DNA of 40,603 nt. Origin: Paracoccus chinensis (GTDB lineage Bacteria > Pseudomonadota > Alphaproteobacteria > Rhodobacterales > Rhodobacteraceae). Position 1 is the first letter of the stretch, and every line of letters begins with the position of its first letter. A program made the translations under genes and the position numbers. The DNA is taken from positions 1 through 40,603 of the forward strand of contig NZ_FNGE01000018.1 of assembly GCF_900102885.1 (NCBI RefSeq). Direction: 5' to 3'. The notes beneath the pieces are model-generated. The model had not been told where the DNA came from. It searched no databases and saw only the letters and a program-made list of their open reading frames with translations. Below, piece by piece: positions 9,294 to 18,081 of this stretch.

Positions 9294-9596
9294 ATGGCCC
9301 AAGCCGCCCCCGCCAAGCCCATGACCAAGACGCAGCTGGTGGCTGCTCTGGCCGAGGAAATGGGCAGCGACAAGAAGACCGCATCCGCGGCGCTGGACGC
9401 GCTGGGCGCGCTGGTTGCCCGCACCGTCGCCGAAGGCGGCGCGCTGACGCTGCCGGGGATCGGCAAGGTCGCCTGCCGCGCCCGCCCCGAGCGCCAGGTC
9501 CGCAACCCGCAGACCCAGGAAATGATGACCAAGCCTGCCGACAAGGTGGTCAAGGTCACCATCGCCAAGTCGCTGAAGGACAGCGTCAACGCCTGA
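9294..9596 (+). CDS. HU family nucleoid DNA-binding protein
   Basis: A 100-residue histone-like protein of the HU/IHF fold that bends and compacts DNA as a dimer. After a short MAQAAPAKP extension come MTKTQLVAALAEEMG (helix 1), KKTASAALDALGALV (helix 2) and the beta arm LTLPGIGKVACRARPERQ, followed by the NPQTQE arm tip. The C-terminus KVVKVTIAKSLKDSVN is the last helix. It diverges from classical HupB at the arm, where RNPQT replaces RNPRTG, and has an extra N-terminal tail. It is a single-gene unit with promoter-like sequence before it and a clear terminator after it. Confidence 0.92.
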   Translation: MAQAAPAKPMTKTQLVAALAEEMGSDKKTASAALDALGALVARTVAEGGALTLPGIGKVACRARPERQVRNPQTQEMMTKPADKVVKVTIAKSLKDSVNA

Positions 9597-9617
9597 TCCG
9601 TTCAGAGCTGCTGAAAG

Positions 9618-9653
9618 AAAAGGGGGGTCGCGCATGGGCGCGGCCCCTTTTTG
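9618..9653 (+). terminator. intrinsic terminator of the HU gene
   Basis: An A-rich start followed by a GGGGGG-T-CGCGC arm pairs with a GCGCG-GCCCC arm across a four-base loop and ends in five T's (9648-9652). This is a standard Rho-independent terminator, and the A's opposite the T's may let it work in both directions. Confidence 0.85.
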
Positions 9654-9688
9654 CAAGGAGAGACGGTGAAGCCGGGGGGAAGTGGGGA

Positions 9689-11005
9689 ATGAACGTCACG
9701 GTCGATGAGGCACTGGCCCAGGCGGGCGCCGGGCGCTTCCAGCGCCGGCTGATGGGGATCTTCGGGCTGGTCTGGGCGGCCGATGCCATGCAGGTCGTTG
9801 CGGTGGGTTTCGCCGCGCCCTCGATCGCCGCCAGCTTCGGCGTGGACATGCCCACCGCCCTGCAAAGCGGGACGCTGTTCTTCCTGGGAATGTTCTTCGG
9901 CGCCACGCTCTTTGGACGGCTCGCGGACCGGATCGGGCGGCGCAACGTCCTGATCGTGACCGTGGCCTGCGACGCGGTCTTCGGCATCGCCTCGGTCTTC
10001 GCGCCCGATTTCGCCTGGCTTCTGGGCCTGCGCTTCCTGACGGGCATGGCCGTGGGCGGCACGCTGCCCGTGGATTACGCGATGATGGCCGAGTTCCTGC
10101 CGCCGAAGAACCGGGGCCGCTGGCTGGTCTGGCTGGAAGGCTTCTGGGCCTTGGGCACGCTGGTCGTCGCACTGACCGCCTGGGCCGCGGCAAGCCTTGC
10201 GCTCGCCGCGCCGTGGAAACTGATCTACCTGGTCGCGGCCCTGCCCGCCTGCCTCGGGATCTTCCTGCGCCTCTGGGTGCCGGAATCGCCCATGTACCTG
10301 CTGCGCCGGGGCCGCGAGCCCGAGGCCCGCGCCATCCTCAACCGTATCCGCATGGCGAACGGGGCGCCCACGCTGCCGCCCAAGGCGCGGCTGGTCCTGC
10401 CGCCCGCGGCGCCCGCGCCACAGGGCGGCATCTTCGCCGCGGGGCTGGCGCGGACCACGCTGGCGGTGCTGACGGTGTGGTTCCTCGTCTCGCTCAGCTA
10501 CTACGGCGTCTTCGTCTGGCTGCCTGGGAAGCTTGCGACGGAAGGCTTCGGCTTCGTGCGCGGCTACGGCTTCCTTGTCATCCTCGCCCTGGCGCAGTTG
10601 CCCGGCTATGCGCTGGCCGCCTGGGGGGTCGAGGCCTGGGGGCGGCAGCGGACGCTGAGGATCTTCCTGGTCCTTTCGGCGCTGGGCTGCCTGCTGTTCG
10701 TCACGGCCTCGACCGGCGCGGTCGTCGCAGGCGCGCTGATGCTGATGAGCTTCGCGCTGCTGGGCACCTGGGGCGCGCTTTACGCCCTGACGCCCGAAAT
10801 CTATCCCACCACGCTGCGCGCGACCGGCATGGGGATGGCCGGCGCGCTGGCGCGGCTCGGCGGACTTGCCGCGCCCTCGCTGATGGCAGCGCTGGCCACG
10901 CGCGACTTCAACGCGATGATCGGGCTGTTCGCTGCGCTGCTGGTACTGGCGGCGGCGCTGTCCTTCGGCATCGGACGAGAGACGCGAGGCGCCTCGATCG
11001 CCTGA
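9689..11005 (+). CDS. MFS transporter, sugar/organic-acid symporter type
   Basis: A 438-residue integral inner-membrane protein with about 12 hydrophobic segments in two halves. Between segments 2 and 3 is the MFS signature LFGRLADRIGRRNV. MAVGGTLPVDYAMMAEFLPP and the loop motif VPESPMYLLRRGREPEA are typical of the sugar-porter/SV2-like branch that also carries aromatic acids and niacin. The second half ends with LTPEIYPTTLRATGMGM. The ATG at 9689 has GGGGA immediately upstream. The open frame runs back over the HU gene but that is only a shadow. It sits after the HU terminator and converges on truB. The substrate is not determinable. Confidence 0.9.
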   Translation: MNVTVDEALAQAGAGRFQRRLMGIFGLVWAADAMQVVAVGFAAPSIAASFGVDMPTALQSGTLFFLGMFFGATLFGRLADRIGRRNVLIVTVACDAVFGIASVFAPDFAWLLGLRFLTGMAVGGTLPVDYAMMAEFLPPKNRGRWLVWLEGFWALGTLVVALTAWAAASLALAAPWKLIYLVAALPACLGIFLRLWVPESPMYLLRRGREPEARAILNRIRMANGAPTLPPKARLVLPPAAPAPQGGIFAAGLARTTLAVLTVWFLVSLSYYGVFVWLPGKLATEGFGFVRGYGFLVILALAQLPGYALAAWGVEAWGRQRTLRIFLVLSALGCLLFVTASTGAVVAGALMLMSFALLGTWGALYALTPEIYPTTLRATGMGMAGALARLGGLAAPSLMAALATRDFNAMIGLFAALLVLAAALSFGIGRETRGASIA

Positions 11006-11021
11006 GGGCGGCCGTGCCTGC

Positions 11022-11915
11022 CTAGGGCTGGACGAAAACGCGCGAGGGATGCACCTCGCCGCCCATGTAGCGGCCGATGGCGACGGCGCGGCCCTCGTGG
11101 CTGACCCAGACCTCGGCGCCGTAATCGGCCACGCCGAGCACCTGCCCCGGATTGCCGTTCCCCAGCCTCAGCGCGCCCTGGTCGGTCGCGCGCATCTCGG
11201 GCAGGTCCAGCGCCGACTGGATCGGCAGCAGCGCCGCGTCGAGCTCCGCCTGCGCCGCCCGGTCCACCCGGTCGAAGGGGATCGCGTCCGTCACGTCGAA
11301 GGGGCCCGACCAGACCCGGCGAAGGGATTGCACATGGCCGAGACAGCCCAGCGCCCGGCCGAGGTCACGGGCGATGGCGCGGACATAGCCGCCCTTGCCG
11401 CAGACGAGGTGCAGGTCGGCCTGATCCTCGCGCGCTTGGGTCAGCGTCAGTTCCTCGACCCACAGCGGCCGGGCAGCCAGCGTGAACTCCTCGCCCTCGC
11501 GGGCGAGGTCATAGGCGCGGGCACCGTCCACCTTGACCGCCGAGACGGCAGGGGGGACCTGCAGGATCTCGCCGCGGAAGGCGGGCAGGGCGGCCTCTAT
11601 GGCCTCGGCCGTGGGCCGCGCGTCGGTCCGGCGCAGCACTTCGCCCGACGCGTCGTCCGTCGAGGTCTCGGAGCCCCATGTGATCGTGAAGTCATAGGCC
11701 TTCAGCGCGTCGGTGAGGTAAGGCACGGTCTTCGTGGCCTCGCCCAGCGCGACCGCCAGCAGCCCCGTCGCGTCGGGGTCAAGCGTCCCGGCATGGCCCG
11801 CCTTCTTCGCGTCCAGCGCCCAGCGTACGCGCCCCACCACGTCGGTCGAGCCGACCCCCGCGGGCTTGTCGATCAGGAGCCAGCCCGAGATGTCCCGTCC
11901 CTTTTTCCGTGCCAT
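11022..11915 (-). CDS. truB: tRNA pseudouridine(55) synthase
   Basis: A 297-residue enzyme that converts U55 in the T-loop of tRNAs to pseudouridine. The N-terminal [17 protein letters not shown] and the catalytic loop [13 protein letters not shown] (nucleophile D46) are diagnostic. Further family motifs are [27 protein letters not shown] and [12 protein letters not shown]. The C-terminus carries a small PUA-like end. Its start follows the stop of the DUF2233 gene with no gap, and rbfA lies before that, so this is the rbfA-truB end of the usual nusA-infB-rbfA-truB group with an extra gene inserted. Confidence 0.97.
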   Translation of the reverse strand: MARKKGRDISGWLLIDKPAGVGSTDVVGRVRWALDAKKAGHAGTLDPDATGLLAVALGEATKTVPYLTDALKAYDFTITWGSETSTDDASGEVLRRTDARPTAEAIEAALPAFRGEILQVPPAVSAVKVDGARAYDLAREGEEFTLAARPLWVEELTLTQAREDQADLHLVCGKGGYVRAIARDLGRALGCLGHVQSLRRVWSGPFDVTDAIPFDRVDRAAQAELDAALLPIQSALDLPEMRATDQGALRLGNGNPGQVLGVADYGAEVWVSHEGRAVAIGRYMGGEVHPSRVFVQP

Positions 11916-12671
11916 CTACGATCCGCTCACATAGCCGATGATGGGGCCCATCCGCCGGCCCCAGTCGGCGCGGCGAATACCGGGCGCATAGAGCCGGCTG
12001 ATCGAGCCGTCGAAATACAGCGCGTTGCGCGCGCCAAGCTCGTCCCGGAAGAAGCGGGCGAACTGGTGGAAGGTCACGGGCGCGTCCGAGATCGCGAACC
12101 ACGCCGTCTGCATGTCGCGCGACACGCCCACGCCGTTGCGAACATAGCGGCTGTCGCTCTGAGGCAGGAAGCGCGGGTGCAGCTCGCCCTCGATGACGAG
12201 CAGGGGGCCGGATTGCGTGGCTAGCCGGCATTTCGGCTCAAGCTTCGCGAAGCGGCGGCTCTCGATCACCTGGAAGGGCGCCTTGGCGCCGACGCAGAAG
12301 ACGCCGTTCGGCAGAAGGCCGAAGTTGCCCCCGCCCCCTGCCGTGACGACCTCGCCCGCTTCCTCGGTGTCGGACCGGAACAGCCCCACCGGCGCGTAAT
12401 CGGGATGGTACATCCCGGCGTTCATCGCGAAGCCCAGCACCTCGCCCGCTCCCAGCGTCCCGCGCACGCCGCTGAAGTCGCCCAGCGGCTTGCCGTCCGG
12501 GCCGTTCAGCCACAGCCGTAGCCCGTCCTGCCGGTCGGCGGTGACGGTGCAGAGGGAATAGCGCGTGCCCTCGAACTCGCGCGTTTCGCAGATGTCGGCC
12601 ATGGCGGGCAGCGTCATTGCCACCAGCGCACCGACCGCCAGCCCGAGCCGGCGCTTGAAGCTACCGATCAT
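11916..12671 (-). CDS. phosphodiester glycosidase-like (DUF2233/NAGPA) secreted protein
   Basis: A 251-residue exported protein. Residues 1-24 form a signal peptide (basic start, hydrophobic core, cleavage near AMA-DIC). The rest matches the DUF2233/NAGPA family: [19 protein letters not shown], then [43 protein letters not shown] and [15 protein letters not shown], the last holding the conserved Asp. Family members include the human enzyme that uncovers mannose 6-phosphate, and bacterial periplasmic proteins of unknown target. The start overlaps the end of rbfA by 11 bases and truB follows directly, so it is translated with two RNA-maturation genes despite acting outside the cytoplasm. Confidence 0.9.
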   Translation of the reverse strand: MIGSFKRRLGLAVGALVAMTLPAMADICETREFEGTRYSLCTVTADRQDGLRLWLNGPDGKPLGDFSGVRGTLGAGEVLGFAMNAGMYHPDYAPVGLFRSDTEEAGEVVTAGGGGNFGLLPNGVFCVGAKAPFQVIESRRFAKLEPKCRLATQSGPLLVIEGELHPRFLPQSDSRYVRNGVGVSRDMQTAWFAISDAPVTFHQFARFFRDELGARNALYFDGSISRLYAPGIRRADWGRRMGPIIGYVSGS

Positions 12672-13107
12672 CGTCCGGGTCGGCCTCGGCCTCGAAGTCC
12701 TCGTCGCCCTCGACGTCGCGGCGCACCCGCTCGTCGGCGAAGATGCGGCGGGTGTCGTCCATGCGGTCAAAGGTTTCGTCCAGCACGAAGCGCAGGTTCG
12801 GCGCGTATTTCAGCGACATGTCCTTGGCGACCAGGTGGCGCAGCTCGCGCGTGTTGCGGCGCAGTGCGGCCAGCGCCTCCTCGGCGTCGTGGCCGCCCAG
12901 GGGCAGGACATAGGCCGTTGCCACCTTGAGGTCGGGCGATGTCCGCACCTCGCCCACGGTGATCGAGTGGCGGTTCAGGTCCGGGTCGTGCACGTCCCCG
13001 CGCAGCAGCACGTCCGAAAGCGTGCGGCGGATCAGTTCGCCCACCCGCAGCTGGCGCTGCGACGGGCCGGGACCGGTGTTGAAGCGATTGGAAGCCATGC
13101 GCCCCAT
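12661..13107 (-). CDS. rbfA: 30S ribosome-binding factor A
   Basis: A 148-residue KH-type protein that binds the 16S 5' region and helps mature the 30S subunit, especially in the cold. The core motifs are [39 protein letters not shown] and [16 protein letters not shown]. The acidic tail ([15 protein letters not shown]) is typical of alphaproteobacteria. An alternative start at 13098 (MASNRF) is nearly as likely, since neither start has a strong ribosome site. It is divergent from dapB with a 60-base gap. Confidence 0.95.
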   Translation of the reverse strand: MGRMASNRFNTGPGPSQRQLRVGELIRRTLSDVLLRGDVHDPDLNRHSITVGEVRTSPDLKVATAYVLPLGGHDAEEALAALRRNTRELRHLVAKDMSLKYAPNLRFVLDETFDRMDDTRRIFADERVRRDVEGDEDFEAEADPDDDR

Positions 13108-13167
13108 CTAGGGGGTCGCGGTGTTTCCCGCAACGGGCTAGACCGCCGGGAACAGCGGAGGTGAGCG

Positions 13168-13986
13168 ATGAGCGCGGAGCAGAACAGGCCGGGGATCGTG
13201 GTCGCGGGCGTCTCGGGGCGCATGGGGCGGATGCTGGTGCAGGCGGTGCTGGAGTCGGGCGACTGCCGTCTGGCTGGTGCGCTGGAACGCGAGGGCCACG
13301 CGTGGGTCGGGCAGGATCTTGGCACCGCGATGGGCGGGTCGGCCCTGGGCGTGACCGTCACCGATGATGCGGTGGCGGCCATCGCGCAGGCGCAGGGACT
13401 GCTGGACTTCACCTCTCCGGCGGCGACCGTGGCTTATGCGGAACTGTGCGCGCAGGCGCGGGCGGTGCATGTGATCGGCACCACGGGGCTGTCCGAGGAT
13501 GACCTGCGCCGCATCAAGGCCGCCGCCCGCCATGCCCCCATCATCCGCGCGGGCAACATGAGCCTTGGCGTCAACCTGCTGGTCGGCCTGACCCGGCGGG
13601 TGGCGGCGGCGCTGGGCGAGGACTGGGACATCGAGGTCGTCGAGGCCCATCACCGCCACAAGGTCGATGCGCCATCAGGCACCGCGCTGATGCTGGGCGA
13701 GGCCGCGGCCGAGGGACGCAGCGCCACGCTGGACGACCTGCGCGTGCCCGCACGCGAGGGCATGACCGGCCCGCGCAAACCCGGCAGCATCGGCTTCTCG
13801 GCGATCCGCGGCGGCGACGTCGTGGGCGAGCATGACGTGATCTTCGCCGCGGCGGGCGAGCGGGTGGTCCTGCGCCATCTTGCCACCGACCGCGCCATCT
13901 TCGCGCGCGGCGCCCTGCGGGCCGCCCTGTGGGGGCAGGACAAGGGCCCGGGCGAGTACGACATGGCCGACGTGCTGGGGCTCTGA
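13168..13986 (+). CDS. dapB: 4-hydroxy-tetrahydrodipicolinate reductase
   Basis: A 272-residue NAD(P)H enzyme that reduces hydroxytetrahydrodipicolinate to tetrahydrodipicolinate in lysine and diaminopimelate synthesis, and so supplies peptidoglycan. The N-terminal [14 protein letters not shown] is the dinucleotide loop. [16 protein letters not shown] (H161, H162, K165) is the catalytic signature, and [10 protein letters not shown] lies before it. The C-terminal end is typical (SNxSI-like segment, then [21 protein letters not shown]). GGAGGTGAG precedes the ATG. A perfect hairpin follows the stop. Confidence 0.97.
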   Translation: MSAEQNRPGIVVAGVSGRMGRMLVQAVLESGDCRLAGALEREGHAWVGQDLGTAMGGSALGVTVTDDAVAAIAQAQGLLDFTSPAATVAYAELCAQARAVHVIGTTGLSEDDLRRIKAAARHAPIIRAGNMSLGVNLLVGLTRRVAAALGEDWDIEVVEAHHRHKVDAPSGTALMLGEAAAEGRSATLDDLRVPAREGMTGPRKPGSIGFSAIRGGDVVGEHDVIFAAAGERVVLRHLATDRAIFARGALRAALWGQDKGPGEYDMADVLGL

Positions 13987-13989
13987 CCT

Positions 13990-14010
13990 TTGCGGGACAT
14001 CATCCCGCAA
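13990..14010 (+). terminator. perfect hairpin after dapB
   Basis: TTGCGGGA (13990-13997) and TCCCGCAA (14003-14010) form an 8-bp perfect stem with a 5-base loop, starting 4 bases after the dapB stop. No T-run follows, so it may be a weak terminator, a 3' protective hairpin, or a palindromic operator. Confidence 0.5.
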
Positions 14011-14158
14011 TAGCTTGGCCATGCCGCAGGATTCCCGCGTGGTGCTGCAGCGCAGCGCAAGTTTATCGGGCAATCCCGTCATCTGGGCGAATATCCTTGC
14101 GGCAACAGGTCGCAGGCGGCGCAAGATCAGCAGCACATTTCCGCCGATCCGCATGATC

Positions 14159-14183
14159 CTTCCCCAAATGTCCTTTGGGGAAG
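14159..14183 (+). promoter_or_regulatory. dyad overlapping the dadA ribosome-binding site
   Basis: CTTCCCCAAA (14159-14168) and TTTGGGGAAG (14174-14183) are perfect 10-bp inverted arms with a 5-base centre. The right arm contains the purine-rich GGGGAAG that is the only good ribosome site for the dadA ATG at 14192. As RNA it would hide that site; as DNA it could be an operator. Confidence 0.6.
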
Positions 14184-14191
14184 ATCGAGCC

Positions 14192-15487
14192 ATGAAGATC
14201 GTCGTTCTGGGTGCAGGTGTCATCGGGGTGACGAGCGCGTGGTATCTTGCCCGCGCGGGCCACCAGGTCACGGTGGTGGACCGCCAACCCGCCGCCGCGA
14301 TGGAAACCTCGTTTGCCAATGCGGGCGAGATCTCGCCGGGCTATTCGACGCCTTGGGCCGCGCCCGGCATTCCGCAGAAGGCGCTGCGCTGGATGTTCCA
14401 GCGCCATGCGCCGCTGGTGCTGCACGCCTCGGCCGATCCCCAGCGCATCGGCTGGATCGGGAAGATGCTGCGCAACTGCACGGCGGATGCCTATGCCGTG
14501 AACAAGTCGCGCATGATGCGGATCGCCAACTATTCGCGCGACTGCCTTGGTGCCCTGCGGGCCGAGACGGGCATCCATTATGACGAGCGGACGCGCGGCA
14601 CGCTGCAGGTCTTCCGCGACGCCTACCAGCTCACGGCCGTGCAGAAGGACATCGAGGTCCTGCGTGCGGACGGCGTTCCCTTCGAGATGCTGGACGCCGA
14701 GGGCTGCGTCGCGGCCGAGCCGGGGCTCGACTTCTCGCGCCACCTCCTCGCGGGCGGGCTCCGGCTGCCCATGGACGAGACAGGCGACTGCCATGTCTTT
14801 ACCCAGCGCCTTGCCGCGCTGGCCGAGGCTGAAGGCGTGAAGTTCCTCTACGAAACCTCCATCGACCGGCTGGAAGGATCGTCATCGCGCATTACCGCCG
14901 TGCAGACCTCGGCCGGCCGGCTGGTGGCGGACGGCTTTGTCGTGGCGCTGGGCAGCTATTCGCCCGCGCTGGTCGCGCCCTTCGGGATGAAGCTGCCGGT
15001 GCACCCGGTGAAGGGCTATTCGCTGACCCTGCCGATCGTGGACGAGTCGCGTGCCCCGGTGTCCACCGTCATGGACGAGACCTACAAGGTCGCGATCACC
15101 CGGCTGGGCGACCGCATCCGCGTGGGCGGGCTGGCGGAACTCGCGGGCTTCGACCTGTCGCTGTCGCCGCGCCGACGGGCGACGCTGGCGAAGTCGGTGG
15201 GCGAGCTCTTCGGCGGCGCGGGCGATCTGGACCGGGCGAGCTTCTGGACAGGCCTGCGCCCCATGACGCCCGACGGGACACCCATCGTCGGCGCAAGCCC
15301 CATCGGCAACCTGTGGCTGAACACCGGTCACGGCACGCTCGGCTGGACCATGGCGGCAGGCTCGGGCCGCGTGCTGGCCGACCTCATCAGCGGCCGCACC
15401 CCCGAAATCAAGAGCGACGATCTCGGTTACGCCCGTTACCAGCGCCGCAAGGCGCGGGTCGCCGTGGGAGCGGTGCAGGCGGCCTGA
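14192..15487 (+). CDS. dadA: D-amino acid dehydrogenase small subunit-like
   Basis: A 431-residue FAD enzyme of the DadA family that oxidises D-amino acids (classically D-alanine) to 2-oxo acids and passes electrons to the respiratory chain at the inner face of the membrane. The N-terminus [19 protein letters not shown] is the FAD-binding Rossmann loop, followed by [30 protein letters not shown] is strongly diagnostic of Dad[12 protein letters not shown], then [17 protein letters not shown] and [15 protein letters not shown] close the FAD site. A longer in-frame start is possible, but the family N-terminus fits 14192. No alanine racemase or Lrp-type regulator lies beside it here. Confidence 0.94.
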   Translation: MKIVVLGAGVIGVTSAWYLARAGHQVTVVDRQPAAAMETSFANAGEISPGYSTPWAAPGIPQKALRWMFQRHAPLVLHASADPQRIGWIGKMLRNCTADAYAVNKSRMMRIANYSRDCLGALRAETGIHYDERTRGTLQVFRDAYQLTAVQKDIEVLRADGVPFEMLDAEGCVAAEPGLDFSRHLLAGGLRLPMDETGDCHVFTQRLAALAEAEGVKFLYETSIDRLEGSSSRITAVQTSAGRLVADGFVVALGSYSPALVAPFGMKLPVHPVKGYSLTLPIVDESRAPVSTVMDETYKVAITRLGDRIRVGGLAELAGFDLSLSPRRRATLAKSVGELFGGAGDLDRASFWTGLRPMTPDGTPIVGASPIGNLWLNTGHGTLGWTMAAGSGRVLADLISGRTPEIKSDDLGYARYQRRKARVAVGAVQAA

Positions 15488-15489
15488 GG

Positions 15490-15702
15490 TCAGAAGTCGA
15501 CGGCGAGGCCCTTGCGTTCGTAATCGCCGTAGCGGACGGGTTCCGGCCCGTCCCGGCCGCCCAGTTCGGGCGGCAGATCCAAGGGCGCGGCCTTGCGGCG
15601 CCGCTCCTCGGCCTCGGCCAGTGCGCGGCGGGCGGGCGGGGGCAGATGCGCCCATTCGGGGCGGTCCTCGGGCAGGAGGGTGGGATCGGCAGGCTCGGTC
15701 AT
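15490..15702 (-). CDS. DUF1674 protein, succinate dehydrogenase assembly factor 4 family
   Basis: A 70-residue protein whose C-terminus LGGRDGPEPVRYGDYERKG followed by LAVDF is the DUF1674/SDHAF4 signature. In eukaryotes this family binds free SdhA and assists its joining to SdhB; the bacterial role is inferred from that. The N-terminal half is helical and charged (ARRALAEAEERRRK). The start is taken at 15702 because the longer reading frame adds residues outside the family. It converges on dadA with 2 bases between them and is divergent from the RsmB-type gene, with 56 bases between the starts. Confidence 0.85.
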   Translation of the reverse strand: MTEPADPTLLPEDRPEWAHLPPPARRALAEAEERRRKAAPLDLPPELGGRDGPEPVRYGDYERKGLAVDF

Positions 15703-15758
15703 GGAAAACCCCGCGCTGGTTGGGTAATGCTGTCCTTCACCTAGGGACCGCGGGGACG

Positions 15759-17240
15759 ATGGACAAGCAAGACGACCAGCCGAAACCCGGACCGGAGGCG
15801 CGGCCTGTCCGCAAACAGAAGCCGGTTCCGGCCGAAACGCCACAGGGGACTCTGCCCCCGCCGCCTCCGGAATACTTGGATGCAGAAGAGAGAACCAAGG
15901 CGTCTTCCGAGGCAAAGGTTGCACGAAAGCGGCCGGGCAAGGAGGGCAGGCGGCCCGGCAAGCGGGGACAATCCGTCGGAGAGACCGCACGTCCCGAGCG
16001 CACGGCTGGTCCCCATGCGGCAAGGTCCGGAGCGCTGCGGCTTCTGACGGCAGTGCGCGAGGGCGCGACGCTGTCCGAGGCCGAGGGCAACCTGCGCGAC
16101 CTGTCCCCGCCCGAACGCGCCCGCGCCTGCAGGCTCGCCGCCGCCACGCTGCGTCACCGCAGCCGCGCCGAGGCGGTGCTGGCGCCGCTGCTTGCCCGCC
16201 GCCCCCGCCCCGAGACGCTGGACCTGCTGCAACTCGCCGTGACCGAGATGCTGGGCGAGAGCGAAGCCCCGCATGGCGCCGTCAACGCCGCCGTGGCGCT
16301 GGCGCGCGCGGGCGGCCCCAAGGCCAAGGCCGCCGCCGGGATGGTCAACGCCGTGCTGCGCCGGGCCGCCGAGGCACAGGCGGCCTGGGACGCGGCGCCG
16401 CCGCCGCGCCTGCCGGACTGGCTGCGCAGCCCCGTCGTTGCCCGCTGGGATGAGGCCACGGCGCTTGCCATCGAGACCGCGCATGAACGCGGTGCGCCTC
16501 TGGACCTGACGCCGCACGGGCCCGCGCCCGGCGAGGTGCTGCCCACCGGCAGCCACCGCCTGCCTGCAGGCACGCAGGTCACGGCGCTGCCAGGCTATGC
16601 CGATGGGCAATGGTGGGTGCAGGATGCCGCCGCCGCCCTGCCGGCGCGGCTGCTGGCGCCGCAGGCGGGAGAACTCATCGCCGACCTTTGCGCCGCGCCG
16701 GGCGGCAAGACGATGCAGCTTTCGGCGGCGGGCGCGCGCGTCACCGCCATCGACCTGTCGCCGCAACGCCTGGCGATGGTGGCCGAGAACCTCACCCGCG
16801 TAGGGCTGTCCGCTGACCTCGTGGCGGCTGATGCGCTGGACTGGCATCCCGAGACGCCGCTGGACGCCGTGCTGCTCGACGCGCCCTGTTCCGCCACCGG
16901 CACGATCCGCCGCCATCCCGAACTGCCGCTGATCCGCGACGGCGCGATGATCCCCGACCTCGTGCGGCTTCAGGCGCGGCTGATCGACCATGCGCTTTCG
17001 CTGCTGAAGCCGGGCGGGCGGCTGGTCTATGCGGTCTGCTCGCTGCACCCGGCAGAGGGCGAGGCGCAACTGGACGCGGCGCTCACCCGCCATCCGGGGC
17101 TGCGGGTCGATGCGCCCGATCCCGCGCAATGGGACCCGGACTGGATCACCGAGGGGGGCGCGATCCGCACCCGGCCCGACCATTGGCCCGACCTTGGCGG
17201 GCTGGACGGGTTCTTTATCGTGCGGCTGATCGCGCCCTGA
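15759..17240 (+). CDS. rsmB: 16S rRNA (cytosine-C5) methyltransferase, RsmB/Fmu type
   Basis: A 493-residue SAM-dependent RNA m5C methyltransferase. Residues about 88-215 form the NusB-like RNA-binding domain (ALRLLTAV at the start, then HGAVNAAVALAR and KAAAGMVNAVLRR). The catalytic domain has motif I ADLCAAPGGKTMQL, the Pro-Cys motif LLDAPCSATGTIRRHPE, and the second cysteine in VYAVCSLHPAEGE. Both catalytic cysteines are present. The first 85 or so residues are a Pro/Lys/Arg/Gly-rich, probably disordered extension not found in short RsmB proteins; the true start may be further in. A hairpin with a T-rich tail follows the stop. The exact target base (967 in E. coli) is inferred. Confidence 0.9.
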   Translation: MDKQDDQPKPGPEARPVRKQKPVPAETPQGTLPPPPPEYLDAEERTKASSEAKVARKRPGKEGRRPGKRGQSVGETARPERTAGPHAARSGALRLLTAVREGATLSEAEGNLRDLSPPERARACRLAAATLRHRSRAEAVLAPLLARRPRPETLDLLQLAVTEMLGESEAPHGAVNAAVALARAGGPKAKAAAGMVNAVLRRAAEAQAAWDAAPPPRLPDWLRSPVVARWDEATALAIETAHERGAPLDLTPHGPAPGEVLPTGSHRLPAGTQVTALPGYADGQWWVQDAAAALPARLLAPQAGELIADLCAAPGGKTMQLSAAGARVTAIDLSPQRLAMVAENLTRVGLSADLVAADALDWHPETPLDAVLLDAPCSATGTIRRHPELPLIRDGAMIPDLVRLQARLIDHALSLLKPGGRLVYAVCSLHPAEGEAQLDAALTRHPGLRVDAPDPAQWDPDWITEGGAIRTRPDHWPDLGGLDGFFIVRLIAP

Positions 17241-17256
17241 CTGGTGCGGCTGGCTT

Positions 17257-17304
17257 CGCTTGCTGGACTCCACCGAGCCAGCAAGCGGCTCTTTCTTCTT
17301 TGCT
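17257..17304 (+). terminator. intrinsic terminator of the rsmB-like gene
   Basis: CGCTTGCTGG (17257-17266) and CCAGCAAGCG (17278-17287) form a perfect 10-bp stem with an 11-base loop, followed by a pyrimidine-rich tail with several T's (17290-17304). This ends the rsmB-like transcript. Confidence 0.75.
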
Positions 17305-17306
17305 CA

Positions 17307-17344
17307 AATATCCTCCGGGGGTGCGGGGGTGGAAAACCCCCGCT
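17307..17344 (+). repeat. dispersed intergenic repeat, copy 1
   Basis: A conserved element starts AAATATCCTCCGGGGGT and ends in a hairpin GCGGGGG-TGGAAAA-CCCCCGC (17324-17344). A near-identical copy lies at 24071-24108; over the shared 37 bases only the base after CCGGGGGT differs. Here it lies between the convergent rsmB-like and response-regulator genes. Confidence 0.8.
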
Positions 17345-17370
17345 CGCGGCGGTGACGCAAGGCCACCGGC

Positions 17371-18081
17371 TCAGCTCCATCCGACCTCCGACAGAAAGAT
17401 ATACCCCGCTCCGTAGATCGTCTTGATCAGGCGCGGGTTCTTGGGGTCCTCGCCCAGCTTGGTCCGCAGGCGCGAGATCCGCACGTCCATCGCCCGGTCG
17501 AAGCTGTCCCCCGCCGTGCCGCCCAGCGATTCGAGCATCTGTGTCCGGCTGATCAGCCGGCGCGGGCTGTCGAGGAACATCCGCAGCATCTCGGCCTCGG
17601 CATGGCTCAGCGGCGTTTCCTCGCCGTCGGGGCCGGTCAGCAGGTAACGGTCGAAATCCGCGCTCCAGCCGGAAAAGCGGGCAGTCTGGCCGTTGCGGGC
17701 GGCCTCGCGCGCGGGCTTGCGCAGCCGGGCGCGGATACGGGCCACGACCTCGGCAGGGTCGAAGGGCTTGATCACATAATCGTCGGCGCCGAGTTCCAGT
17801 CCCGTCACCCGGTCCTGCACCTGTGCGCGGCCCGAGATGATGATGATCGCGGCGCCCGACTGCGTGGCCAGCCTGTGGACCAGCGCCAGCCCGTCGCGGT
17901 CGGGCAGGCCCAGGTCGATCAGGCAGGCGTCGGGGGTCATCCGGCGCAGGGCGGCCTCGAACTCGGTCGCGCGGCCGAAGCCCGCGGTTCGGAAGCCCGC
18001 CTCCTCCAGCGCGTCGGCCAGCAGGCGGCGGATGTCGGGCTCGTCGTCGAGGATCGCGATCAGCGGCGGGTCACTTGTCAT
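17371..18081 (-). CDS. OmpR/PhoB-family response regulator
   Basis: A 236-residue transcription factor. Residues 1-120 form a receiver domain: acidic DDEPD, phospho-acceptor D56 in LIDLGLPDRDG, the Ser of IIISGRA and the Lys of YVIKPFD. Residues about 135-232 form a winged-helix DNA-binding domain with LSHAEAEMLRMFLDS, AMDVRISRLRTKLGED and IKTIYGAGYIF. Its start overlaps the hybrid kinase stop by 11 bases, so the two are translated together and form a cognate pair. Divergent from them lies the acyl-CoA synthetase/liv operon, the most likely target; direct repeats in the gap at 20004-20042 could be its binding sites. Confidence 0.95.
   Translation of the reverse strand: MTSDPPLIAILDDEPDIRRLLADALEEAGFRTAGFGRATEFEAALRRMTPDACLIDLGLPDRDGLALVHRLATQSGAAIIIISGRAQVQDRVTGLELGADDYVIKPFDPAEVVARIRARLRKPAREAARNGQTARFSGWSADFDRYLLTGPDGEETPLSHAEAEMLRMFLDSPRRLISRTQMLESLGGTAGDSFDRAMDVRISRLRTKLGEDPKNPRLIKTIYGAGYIFLSEVGWS

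Noticed and set aside
5709..9656. A 1315-codon open frame on the minus strand
   Set aside because: Only its last 288 codons match a family. The rest is antisense to amn, out of frame with the luciferase-like gene, and reflects GC-driven lack of stop codons.
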